Positions 1-11,516 of a stretch of DNA of 64,000 bases are shown here, piece by piece. The position numbers and the translations under genes were made by a program. Source of the stretch: Cymbomonas tetramitiformis. Lineage: Eukaryota; Chlorophyta; Pyramimonadophyceae; Pyramimonadales; Pyramimonadaceae. The stretch is taken from positions 17,010-81,009 of the forward strand of contig LGRX02027218.1 of the NCBI GenBank assembly GCA_001247695.2, in the 5' to 3' direction. The notes under the pieces are model-generated. The model saw only the letters and a program-made list of their open reading frames with translations, ran no database searches and was not told the origin of the DNA. Each line of letters begins with the position of its first letter. Position 1 is the first letter of the stretch.

Positions 1-237
1 CCCCACTGTAAGGGGGTGGCAGTCCTGTCCGCCTGTGTCACCCCTCGACCCGCGGTGCCGTCTTGCCTGGCACGGTCATGCTCAGTTCAGGGAATAAAAC
101 ACTCCCCGTATATTATTCAATCATCTTCGCACTGTGAAACCCGAAGCGCCTGCTTGACAGCTTTGTTCTAGGTTTCCGTGACATATATATATACCCGACT
201 CCGTCAACTACATATATATATTTCGCTGTTTCTGTCA
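1..237 (+). repeat. 5' LTR (3' part) of element B
   Basis: Matches 17659-17895 except at two bases. It contains a GGAATAAAAC polyadenylation-like signal and two short ATATATATA tracts, and ends in CA as expected for an LTR. The first internal bases after it (238 on) begin GGTTATCGG; I do not recognise a clear tRNA primer-binding site there. Confidence 0.65.
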
Positions 238-561
238 GGTTATCGGTTCACCACTTAGTGGGTGTTTCGATTTTCACTGCTCTAAGATCCCGCGGAACCA
301 GCGGCCGCTTGCAGCGAAACAAGCTGCTTGCATTTGGCTGAGCGCATTACAGTTATTGCATAACTTTTTTCCTCGTCGATTTGGCCAGATTCTATGAGGA
401 GATTTGTCGCGCGCCGCGACTGCATAACTTGTCAAAACTCCTCATGAAACCATCGAGCGTGTTCAAAATGCGATATCGCGTGAAAATGAAAAGGTGAGGA
501 GTGAGGAGTAAAAGGGTGGGGCTCCTCCAGAGGTGCCCGACAGAAAACTCCTCATGAAAGT

Positions 562-1144
562 TGTCAGGGTTATGACCGATGACATATGTGTCATACATGT
601 CATACGTGTCATACCATGTCATGTCATGTCATGTCATATATTATTATGACATTCGACAGTATGGTCGATCATGACTGTACAGGTCGAGTCGCGTCATACA
701 TTTATGACAGTCGTGAGTACGGTCGACGATGACTGTACATGTCGCCAGATGATTATGTCACATCATCAGGCATCCCTGTCATCGAGAGTTCGTACTCCGA
801 ACTCGAAGATGACAGAGCAAAGATACATCTTGTCGATTCTTCAAGAACCATCTTTCGCTTTAGCATGCACGGAACATGCATGCGCAGCACGAACGAACTA
901 GTCGTTTATACAATGCTGGTCGTTCAACCTACGTCTCGGGTTCACAACCCAATGGCGGTACCATCTAAGATGATGGGAGACGTAGGTACTTAAGTGAGGA
1001 AGCGTTGTGCTTCAGCAGCTCTGGATTCATAGACTGCACTCACAAACCCGCACATACGTTCACTTGTGTATGCTGTTCAACTGCACAGTGATTATTGATA
1101 ATATTGAATATTATAACAGGGCTTGCATACCTCAGCCCTTATCA
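562..1144 (+). repeat. 5' LTR of LARD element 1
   Basis: Starts TGTCAGGGTTATGACC and ends CAGCCCTTATCA. Near the start it carries a short run of the pentamer CATGT and several TGACA/TGTCA boxes. The sequence just inside (1145 on, GTGGTATTCTAAAAG) is conserved in element 2 and is the likely primer-binding region; its first TGGTAT matches the initiator-tRNA type, the rest does not. Confidence 0.9.
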
Positions 1145-1145
1145 G

Positions 1146-4100
1146 TGGTATTCTAAAAGTCGTCAAGGCGCGACACTCGAGAACTCAAGTGGGTGCAGTG
1201 ATATACGCGTAGTATATTTAATATTGTTCGCAGGTTTGCAGGAGGGCGCATATACGACAGCGTTCGCAAATATTGAATATCTGCAGCCCGAATAATAGTT
1301 CGCATATCGACAGCGCATAATTGTGCGAGGAGATTTTCCGCAGCGCACTTGCACAACAGCTGATCGCACATATACGCGATAAGGTGTGCATATGGCATAT
1401 ATCGGCGCAACAATGAAATGTATACGATAAACGGTTCACGGATATATGCATGTTCGCGGATGCGATGAATTGTTGGCGGAATCGTTTCCGCGCGGTAGAA
1501 TCATCAGCGCAGTATCGCAATTTTATGATTGCACTGAATTGCTTTTATATGGCATCATACACGCATACTGCGCGATTGTTACTAAATTGCATATGGCAGC
1601 ATGCGCTATGTTCGCATACTGCGCGATTGTTACTAAATTGCAGGTGGCAGCATGCGCGGTGGTTGCATACTGCGCGATGGTCACATATTTTGCAGAAGTT
1701 GATTGCAGCATGCGTGTGCCCGCATGAATCACGCTTGAAAAATATGCTGTATCATATACTAATGAATGGCGACGACAATTCATACTTGTCATCAACAGCG
1801 CACTCGCATCAGTATACAACATACATCAGCTATTATTGCAAATCATCTCTACGCACTGTTTACAATCACTGCGTGCAATGATTTATGGCCTGTCAGCATA
1901 CATACTGCTGTGAATGCATTATCATCATACTGCAGCAGATTCCAATGTTCTGATGACCACACAATACTTTTGATCATCAGCATTATACTAAGTGGCAGCA
2001 CAATGATCTATGCACAACATGTGTGTGCAGATCAGCACACACACACATACAATTATTCCACTTGCAGCAATCATCAATATACAGTGCATGCACTTCTATA
2101 TCATGCACACATCTTATGACTGAATGATTGCAATGTTGTAAATAGTACATACTTATTATACTTTACAGCTTGAACACGTTAACAGCTGTATTACATAGAG
2201 CACGAGCATATTTCAGTGAATGCTAATATATATTAGAATTCATGTTGCAAAGGGTGCCTGACAATAATCATAACACCATAATTACTTTGTCGTACCCTGG
2301 TGGAGCCGAGATGCTCTCCAGGTAACACGTACATTCTATGGTGGATTATTTGAAGGAATGCTCACCTGAGCTTCATGTAAAAATTTATCATCAACTCATA
2401 ATGAGATTATCATGGAATTACAACAATCCCTAAGCTATATATATCATGTTAGATATAAACAGTACGTGGTATACTGACTGTCTGCATGATTGTTAGGATA
2501 TTGTGATATCCATAAAGATACTGCAAAGTGTGTGCAAACAAATACACACACACACACACTAGTACTAATCAGCAGTACTATACACTGCACAAACACTATC
2601 ATTCATTATACATTGACATTCACTGACTCAGAGTGAATATATCAATAACAATGTATACAATAATGTGGATAACATCCAGTAAACACATGTGCGTACTGGA
2701 TGTCAGCGATGGCGATAGTAATGGTAACAGGATTAAACAACATGCTGTAGGGCTGGATGGAGAATATCTCCAGACCCGAAGGCAGTATCAGTGCTCAATA
2801 TGCAGCTGGTAACTGCTGAGCACTGCCCATGCCATATTCACTATCGCTGGAGCAACATCAAAATCTACATTGCATATGACAGTTGATTCAGAACTGATCA
2901 CTCACATGCATGTACCAACTCAGATCAGCAACCATAAATGAACTGACAAAGGCTATGGACATACACACACAAACATGGTGTTGTGTAAATACTGCTCAGA
3001 TTATATCTAGCAGTGTCCAGATGTATTTGAACACAAAGATATCACTTGATATACTCGTTGTGTACATTCAAATATATCTTAGGATCTGACACAACTGTGA
3101 ATCCACTTGCAGTTGATTTATCTTTATGTCACCAGAGAGTGCAATAGCCTGTATGGGTTTCAATCAGAAAAACCCATATTTCATGTTCACCATACATGTT
3201 GAATTTTTGAGATATTCACTATTGTGCCATGAAAAATATCATGTGCAAAAGTGAAGAAAGTTGCAGCATTTGTTTAGCTTGCAACTCACACACACACTGA
3301 GATGTGATATATATATATATATATATACGGCTGAAAAAGCTGTAAAATAGGTAAAAATGCTCCACGCATGATTTCAAAACGAAAAATGTGTGCCCATTTT
3401 ATGTGAGATTATGATTTTATACCTATTAAGGTATCAGGAAATCATAATGACACATGTCATATCTCATGTAACACCCTAGATATTAGGTGTTGAATATATA
3501 TGGGTAACGCTATTGCTATGGCAATAAATCTCTCAAAATGCTGTACGTAAAACACATTTTAAAAATTTCGGATTGATTTTTTTCGATAAAATGGATGTTT
3601 ATATATCAAATGTCAATCCCTGATTTATGCAGCATGTGTAACGCCCTGTAACAACCCTAAAATTAAATGTGTGTAACAGGGGTGTAACCTACCTCCTAAA
3701 AAACACTTTACGTTTATATGGGTATTAAATGCAGTTTTGCTTAAAAAACTTTGCAAAAACGTTATGCTGCTTATTTTTTACCTGTATTAGGGTTACTGAT
3801 ATCAAGTAACACCCTAATCACCATATTGAGTAACAGGGCCACTGTAACCACATATGCCAGTTTTATTTCGAAAAACTTCGTTTTTTGGCATTATTATATC
3901 ATGCTGAATCAGCACGGACATGATAATACTACGGGCAACAACCCAAGAACTGTCGGGCAGCAACCCAAGAACTGTTGGGCAACAACCCTAAACTGTAAGC
4001 TATAAACTATAAGCTATAAGCTGCTATATGCTATGGAATATATAAGCAGCTGACTGCCTATGAGTTTACACTTCCTCAAGGGGGGAAGAAGGTGGATAGG

Positions 4101-7100
4101 ATTACACATATATCCATTTTATATTCCGATCTGATGATTTCTGATGGATTGCTTTTGATAAAACCACTGCATCCACAAGTAACGTTGAAATCTGTACAAC
4201 GTTAAATCCACCATCACTAATAAAGTGTAAACTCGGATGGGAAACTATATTCCAATGACTATAAGTTGACTCTTGCTCAGCATTTACACTCTCGAGTAAG
4301 TTTGGAATGCTGAACTATATACATAACATATAACCTGATACCATGCTTAATTGCATTTCCTGGGTCAGAAGATGATAGTTATATAATGTATATATATATA
4401 TATATATGTCCCACCTGATACACTTTGGCACTATAGCCGTACATAAGAGTGGGAAGGACAAGTGCATCGCTGTAAAACTGGTTGATGTAGTCCCAGTGCT
4501 GAAGGCAGAATTTGGCACCTGAATAACAGCTGATAACTGTTGGTGACCATCATGCAAGACCTTTTAAGCGTAACTCCTTTGATCCTAAGATGCAAGTGAA
4601 TTGTTCATAATATGTTGACATCACATAAAAGCATTCTGATAAAAATCCTATATATTCATATGAGCTGTCATCACTACAATGACACGGGTTTTTGAATCGT
4701 CGAAATAAGTATAACTTCGATGAATTCATTAGTACAGAATAAGCTGTTGAGATTATTCTCCGGCTGGATTGCAATCATTCACAATCCCTGTACATTCCGG
4801 TGACAAAATATTGCACTGGACTGATCACCACATTGGTATAATCTGTGATATATAAGTCACCAGAGAAAGCATTGCAATCAGCACAATGTTATCTAGACTC
4901 ACAAAGATGAGTAACATATATTATCAGATGTAATAAACAGAGGCACAATGTGACCTACGCTAAAATCGCGTATGCTCGGGCACTGTATTGTGACCTGCGC
5001 TAAGATCGTGTATGCATGGACACAACATGACTCGTGCCAATGACGTGGACATATTTTTTGCCACGACATCACATCTGAAATCAATGAATCACTCAGAGAG
5101 AAGGTGTTGACATCAGTATACCACCATTATATATATAGTCATGAGGATTTTAAAGAAGACATAGTCTCTCCGATATTGACAAACATGGTACATATATATA
5201 TATATATCCATGCTCTCTGATCATATATTGACATCCCACAGCATACGATAATGGTAATAGCAAACCACTTCGCTGCTGGAGGGTAGTGTTGTATTTTATA
5301 CAGCACATGCATGGGCACTATATGACCCACGCTGATGACGTGAATTCGGGCTGCATCCCAAGAACTGCAATGCACCTTCGGTGCAATGGGCTGCAACCCG
5401 AGAACTGCTATCCAGCTTCATAAAAGCTTCCACGTCATCACATAGAGGTCGGACCTCTGTTGTATTTGAACGGCGCTTGACAACCGCCTAGCAATACACT
5501 TCCTTGAGGGGGGAAGATGGTAAGCTAGAAATACAACTAAAAACCAAATAATAATAAAGACAAATAATAAAACAAGTAAGTTGCATCATTGTTTTTGTTT
5601 TGGTAAGCCTGACTGTATACAGTCAAACCATGCAGAACTCCATGAAGTTGACACATACATCAGCCATGACATACATATGAGCTTGATTTTGAAGACCTAA
5701 GACATTGTATACATCTGATCTAGCATGTATCCAGATTAGAATTGTATATTGACACGGCGCAAGCACTATAGCCTCTGCCACCGATGATCATTGAAAAGGG
5801 CAACCATTCCTGATATTTCATACACATCATCTAATTGTATCATTAAAGGTGTCAAGAGTACTCAATGCAATATGCAGGCTACAGCCTGAGTACAACACCT
5901 AAAAAGGTCAAAGCCACTGAGCTGCCCAATGCAGCATAAATGCTAGCTACCTTGAAGGCTATACAATAAGCCTATTGCCCTTATGTCTTGATATGTATCC
6001 GTGTATTGGCATCTCTTTGAGGTAATTATACCTACTGAATGAGCCATACCAACCATCTTGTCTTCACTGATCATTACATATCTGATCATATCGCCATTGA
6101 GCAATGCCTATTCTGTGAAATTATATATCACGAGGCATTTCATTAGTGCACATTAAACAATTATAGTGCAACAAAGATCATCAGCTCTTCATCCTACCAA
6201 AAGGTTGAGTTGTTGTCAAAAGTATTGGATTTTCAGACACCATTTCTCAGAGGTCTATTCATCATGAAAGACAGAGTTTGTGCAATCATGGCTATTCAGC
6301 CTCCGACATAGCTGACATAGCTATTTAGCTTATGACCCAACCGTTGTTAAGCAGCCTCCACGCTATATGTCTAAAAAAATAGCAAGCAATCTCTTCGGTC
6401 ATTCTTGGGCATAGGGCAACCAAGCACAGCCAATCCAGGATGTTTTTCCCGAAACTCTCCAAGAGTTATTCATGTTTTTCATGTGTCATATGAAAACAGC
6501 TATTATACCGCCCTATGATGGGAGTCATCTCCTTAAAAGGGGAAGTGGTTATGCTGTAAAGTTGACCAATCTGATCATCATAAAAATGACAGATTTGAAA
6601 AAATCTATTGAAAATGACTATTCCTTAAGATAAGGTATTGCACCTAAGGGAATAAAGGTTTCATCCTCTGAAATAGGAAAGGAGTTTTTCATTGACTCTA
6701 GTTCCTGAATCCAGAATCGCATAGAAAAATTGTTCTATCCTGTGCATATAGAAAGCACATTAGATTCAGATTCTGAGCATACAAATGGACTTGAATGCAC
6801 TCGGGTTTGTACTAAGTTGCAACTGTCCAAAGTTTTCATTCTGACATCACTATCTTATTTGTGGAATAGCATATAATGGTATAAACCATCCACATATAGA
6901 TTGACATCATACATGTGGTTCATATCATTCTGGCACAAAAGACACGCATGCTTCATTGAGGAATCATGACTCTCTGAAAGTTCATTCTGGAATGTTTAGA
7001 AATTTGTTGCCTCGACCATTAGGCCACGAAGTCTTGGAAAAAGCCAGACTACCGCAATCTGCAGCTGGTTTCCAAGCGCAGTTCATCCTCATTCTGGAAA

Positions 7101-9981
7101 ATGACAGAAATTTTATAGTCATAAAACAAGTTACAACTCTATCGGATTAAAATGACACATTCATCATTCATACTTCTTTATTATGATAAATCTCTGAATA
7201 GTGTTTGCCCAAAAATAAAATGGGTACCATTGAGATAAGTGATCATGTGCTGAGGAATATACACATATCACTAGGCAATGCCATGTTCTTTCATAATAAA
7301 TGACATGTCAGCCATCCATCAACTACGAAAATACAACTCGTAGTAAGTTGTTGTCATTACGGACACTTCTTGATTGACTCTCCATTAGCTTCGATACCAA
7401 AGTTAACTTCGGTACCATCACTGATTTCTTTGTTCATCATGACAATCATTTTCCAGAATCATTGTCTAAGTTGGGTACACTATAGTGACCCTGAACTGAC
7501 AAAGTATGTGGGCTGCAATCCAGCATTTGACATCATCTGGCATTAGCCACATTCAAAAACGTCAAACATATTGCCAGTATGACGTAGAAAGACTCAATGT
7601 TCAGATTGACATTGTTACCTCTAAATCATTCGATGAGTAATCTCAATCTGATTCTCTATCAAACCATTTTTTCACATAACATGATGATTGAATAATATCC
7701 TCCATCACCATCTGATTGGTTTGATACATCTCTTTTTGCGAGGGGGAGAAAGAGTATAGATTCATTCATTTTCATACAGCTGCCACAAATTGATTCACAT
7801 CATTGTGATTTTGCTTGGAAGATTAAAAATCTTATCAAAAGTCCCAGCATCCGTGTCTAGCAGCCATAAAGTTGATGACACGGTACATCATGCCGATTGA
7901 AACATCAAATGAAGTCTTATTTGACTTATTGACACATCAAGTTCATTATGAAGAAATCATAGATGCATATTTCTCCGGCTCTATCATATTATATGAAAGG
8001 CACTGACATAGGAGAACGATGGTTTTTCAAATGTGAATAAGCTATATTGTAAGCTTACGACCATCACTTTGACGTCAACAGCCTGAGATGCTGATTGTCG
8101 AAATTCAAGAGTTGAAGGATTCATTGAATCAACCTTGATACATGTGTTTTGATTCATAAATTGTTGATCCATGATTTCTCCCCAAATCTTGAGAAGCTGG
8201 CACACAAGTTGTTGCCAATGTCTTGAGGAAAGCATCTGAGAGCAAAGGATTGCCAGTTGTGCCATCAGGCATCGAATTCCATAAACAGCAAAGCCGAGTG
8301 AGTAAATCCGCCACTCTAGCTAAATTGCCCGTCATTCCTTCCAGGTTCATGACAAGAGACAATTCATCAAAGTCATACACCAATGCATAAGTCACATGCA
8401 TGGTTGCACAGTTTGTATCCGAATGCCATTCCATCAAGGCTAAGCATCTTGACAGTAACTCTGGCCAACCAAAAGCCTTCCTGTCTTCGGATATCTTGAG
8501 CATTCTCATTTCCAGCTCCATTATGGACTAGGAAGCATCATAACTGTGCCTCGCCAGGACGCTAATCCTCAAAGCCGCACACTTGAGGCGAGCCTTATGA
8601 GACAGTGACCTTTGGCTTGTGGGGCGTCAACCCCTTATCAAATCCTGAACACTTGTTAACACCTGGATAAATTTATCATGATGCAACTTAAGTGGGATTA
8701 TAAGTTCCATATAATCATATTGTCTACGTATGCTGAAGGCATAACTGCCGCATATGATCACAATAGGTCGCAGCTTCTATAACATTGTGGCTTCTAAGTC
8801 AAAAGCTGATAGCCAATGACTTTTTGCCAAAAATTGCCGACCATATAAAAATCAGGCCATGGAAACATGTACCCAAGAGGTTTTCGTCCATCGGTCACAT
8901 ATATATATCAGGGCTGCATCCCAAGAACTGCAGGGCTGCATCCCAAGAACTGCACTGCGATGCACCTTCGGTGCAATGGGCTGCAACCCGAGAACTGCAG
9001 GGTTATATCCCTAACATTTTTTACCCTGCATCAAATTGATATGACAGGAGCAGGAATTGATCCTTCCTTGCTAAGGTGTAGTGAGCCTTGTATAAATCAT
9101 ACCCTTACACAGATACGCATATGCGGGTACCAATATCTGTGAAAAACTGCTAATGCTACCTTTGCCAAAGCCGTGGTTTGTCATCGGATTCTTGGCCAGT
9201 CATCCGAAGCTACCGGAGATATCGACTGAGGTAGACGGAGTTGTGATCCTAAGTTGTGCTTGACAAACATAACTAAAGAAATTTCACATTAGTACGTGGC
9301 GAATCCATTCTCACTCATCGCGACAGATGTTCGTCAAAGCGCGCGTACCGGACCAAATATTGAGGAGTTGAGCAGACCGGGTAAAGGATTATAAGTCCAA
9401 TCCCGTTAAGCAGGGCCACTCCGTTTGCATTAAAAACAAGCCCCAAAAATCGGGCTCCCCATCGCCACCTATGATCCTCCAAAGTAGCTTAAGGAGGGGA
9501 GGAAGGGTTGGGTGCACTATATATAACTGTGGAAACATGTACCCAAGGGTTTTCGTCGATCAGTCATATATATAAGGCCGAGAATCGTGCGATTATAAAT
9601 CGTTAAATCGTGGGATCATCGTTCGCTAAAGCGACGACGGCTAGCGCAAATAATCCGTAACGTAGACTTCGGATGCTTTGAATCGTCTAGCACATACATG
9701 ATAACGTGTGGATCAATCAGTAATCCAGCGTAGGATTGTATCGCGAAAACGCTCTTCATTGAACCTTGGAACGTCACTCAACGATACGATGTCCGGAAAG
9801 GTGGGCTACATCCTAAGGACTGTAAGGTGAGGGACTAAAGTGGACTCAGTTCCCCCCAATAACCTAAAAACACCATGAGGGACGCCTCAAATCGGTGTAA
9901 GAAGACTGGTACCAGCAAGAAGCGACAACAACAAAGACATCAAAGACATATACAAAGGTATGCCCGTTGTGAGGTCACAAC
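1146..9981 (+). other. Non-coding interior of LARD element 1
   Basis: AT-rich with many stops in all frames. It holds a roughly 54-bp tandem repeat at 1563-1700 (unit begins CATACTGCGCGATTG), short AT and CA microsatellites (3307-3327, 4388-4405, 2547-2559) and CTGCAG-rich 21-bp arrays at 3945-3995, 5345-5410 and 8909-9005. It aligns as an inverted repeat to 36610-38941 and 40617-49172. I see no gag, pol or host gene other than the small antisense frame at 8129-8521. Confidence 0.7.
8129..8521 (-). CDS. Hypothetical 130-aa frame antisense to the LARD element
   Basis: This is the only well-composed open frame in the element 1 interior: it starts MELEMRMLKISEDRK and runs 130 codons without low complexity. 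The homologous stretch of element 3 (about 42083-42480, plus strand) begins with the same residues and then degenerates by substitutions and indels. It may be a captured host gene fragment or an element-encoded antisense protein. No family is recognised, and chance openness is possible. Confidence 0.25.
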   Translation of the reverse strand: MELEMRMLKISEDRKAFGWPELLSRCLALMEWHSDTNCATMHVTYALVYDFDELSLVMNLEGMTGNLARVADLLTRLCCLWNSMPDGTTGNPLLSDAFLKTLATTCVPASQDLGRNHGSTIYESKHMYQG

Positions 9982-10000
9982 TCTCTTAAGAGGGGAGATC
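9982..10000 (+). promoter_or_regulatory. Polypurine tract of LARD element 1
   Basis: TCTTAAGAGGGGAGATC immediately precedes the TGTCAGGG of the 3' LTR. The same tract occurs as the reverse complement at 40617-40632 next to the LTR of element 3. This is the expected site for plus-strand priming of reverse transcription. Confidence 0.7.
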
Positions 10001-10583
10001 TGTCAGGGTTATGACCGATGACATATGTGTCATACATGTCATACGTGTCATACCATGTCATGTCATGTCATGTCATATATTATTATGACATTCGACAGTA
10101 TGGTCGATCATGACTGTACAGGTCGAGTCGCGTCATACATTTATGACAGTCGTCAGTACGGTCGACGATGACTGTACATGTCGCCAGATGATTATGTCAC
10201 ATCATCAGGCATCCCTGTCATCGAGAGTTCGTACTCCGAACTCGAAGATGACAGAGCAAAGATACATCTTGTCGATTCTTCAAGAACCATCTTTCGCTTT
10301 AGCATGCACGGAACATGCATGCGCAGCACGAACGAACTAGTCGTTTATACAATGCTGGTCGTTCAACCTACGTCTCGGGTTCACAACCCAATGGCGGTAC
10401 CATCTAAGATGATGGGAGACGTAGGTACTTAAGTGAGGAAGCGTTGTGCTTCAGCAGCTCTAGATTCATAGACTGCACTCACAAACCCGCACATACGTTC
10501 ACTTGTGTATGCTGTTCAACTGCACAGTGATTATTGATAATATTGAATATTATAACAGGGCTTGCATACCTCAGCCCTTATCA
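10001..10583 (+). repeat. 3' LTR of LARD element 1
   Basis: Near-identical to 562-1144; the differences seen are G/C in the TCGTGAGTACGG stretch and G/A in CTCTGGATTC. It is followed directly by the AAAGT target copy. Confidence 0.9.
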
Positions 10584-10797
10584 AAAGTTGTCCATGGTGG
10601 CATCTGAAAATTTTAGACCAATAAAAATACACAGCGTGGATCTCTTTCTGAGCATGAAATCTGGTTTTTCTTCGCATCGTTAGCGTTTATTGCTGTTCTG
10701 CGGAACTTACGGGAGAAGTCTCACTGCCTGTTTGACCGTGTATATTGCACAAAAAAAATGATACTAAGCACGCGCATGCACAGAATCATGTTCTTAA

Positions 10798-11216
10798 GAC
10801 TGTTGGTACCAAGTAGGTACCAACAGTCTGAGGATCCGCTAACGCATTCTTCACATTTTCAGATTCCACTCAAGCGGGCAACTTGCGCCCGGTTTCGGGA
10901 GTATGTGTTTTCACGCAAAAGCGAATTCGCCTCCAAATTCGCCGCGATAACTTTCGCCTCGCTGACCGCGTTAACAAAAGTAAAACAGAAATGGAATGCT
11001 GAGACTCTTGCGCATCGATTGCACTCATCCGATATACCCCAAGAGCGAGTGGGGTATAGCGGATGCTCGATTGAGCGTTCGGTTCGGAGGGTAGAGCGAG
11101 CCAAATCACACCCGATGCGAAGATTTGCTTCAGTTCTTGTAACTTAACAACAACTGGACAGCATGGAACCACCGGTATGCTTCCTTAGACGCATACCAGT
11201 AGGTCTGAAAAGACCT
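10798..11216. repeat. Cluster of four strong inverted repeats
   Basis: GACTGTTGGTACC (10798-10810) pairs perfectly with 10816-10828 across a 5-nt loop. CATCCGATATACCCC (11026-11040) pairs with 11051-11065 with one mismatch. GGTATGC (11174-11180) pairs with 11191-11197. AGGTCT (11201-11206) pairs with 11211-11216 across GAAA. All lie inside the TA-flanked transposon; their role is unknown. Confidence 0.6.
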
Positions 11217-11516
11217 GGGGCGCAAATTTTCATTTTTGCGGCCACGAAAATTAATACCCTGACGCCGAAACCCTGAATTTTCGATCCCGCGGCACCGTTA
11301 CTATCTTTTCTGACGTGTCGACGGCCATCACAGCTCTTCGCGAGGAGTTATCTGAAGTTATGCAACCCAGGCGGCTCCTGACTCCTGTTCGATTTGCTGA
11401 GAATCCATGAGGACCGCAAACTTTTCGACTCCTCGCGCGATGGCTTTTTTCAGTCGCGGTCCTCACGGATTTCTGATGGATTTTCGTGAGGAAAAAAAGT
11501 TATGCAATAACTGTAT

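Larger units (their letters stand above)
562..10583 (+). mobile_element. LARD-like LTR element 1 (complete, non-coding)
   Basis: Two 583-bp LTRs (562-1144 and 10001-10583), each TG...CA, are flanked by the perfect 5-bp target duplication AAAGT (557-561 and 10584-10588). The LTRs differ at only two positions that I found, so insertion was recent. A polypurine tract (AAGAGGGGAGA, 9989-9999) abuts the 3' LTR. The 8.9-kb AT-rich interior contains no gag or pol, so it is a large retrotransposon derivative that must borrow enzymes. Two related copies lie in reverse orientation at 36610-39570 and 39969-49172. Confidence 0.9.
350..11514. mobile_element. TA-flanked inverted-repeat transposon (Tc1/mariner-like), interrupted
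   Basis: The left end (350-374) starts CAGTTATTGCATAAC and runs to CCTC. The right end (11489-11514) is its reverse complement with one extra T in the homopolymer. Both ends are bordered by the dinucleotide TA (348-349 and 11515-11516), the target duplication of the Tc1/mariner superfamily. Without the LARD insertion (562-10583 plus one target copy) the element is about 1.1 kb. Repeated ACTCCTC/GAGGAG motifs lie near both ends and strong hairpins occur at 10798-11216. No transposase is visible, so it is non-autonomous. It sits in the leader of element B. Confidence 0.6.

Noticed and set aside
671..993. Small frames repeated at 671-993 and 10110-10432
   Set aside because: They lie inside the two LTR copies; identity reflects the LTR pair, not a gene.
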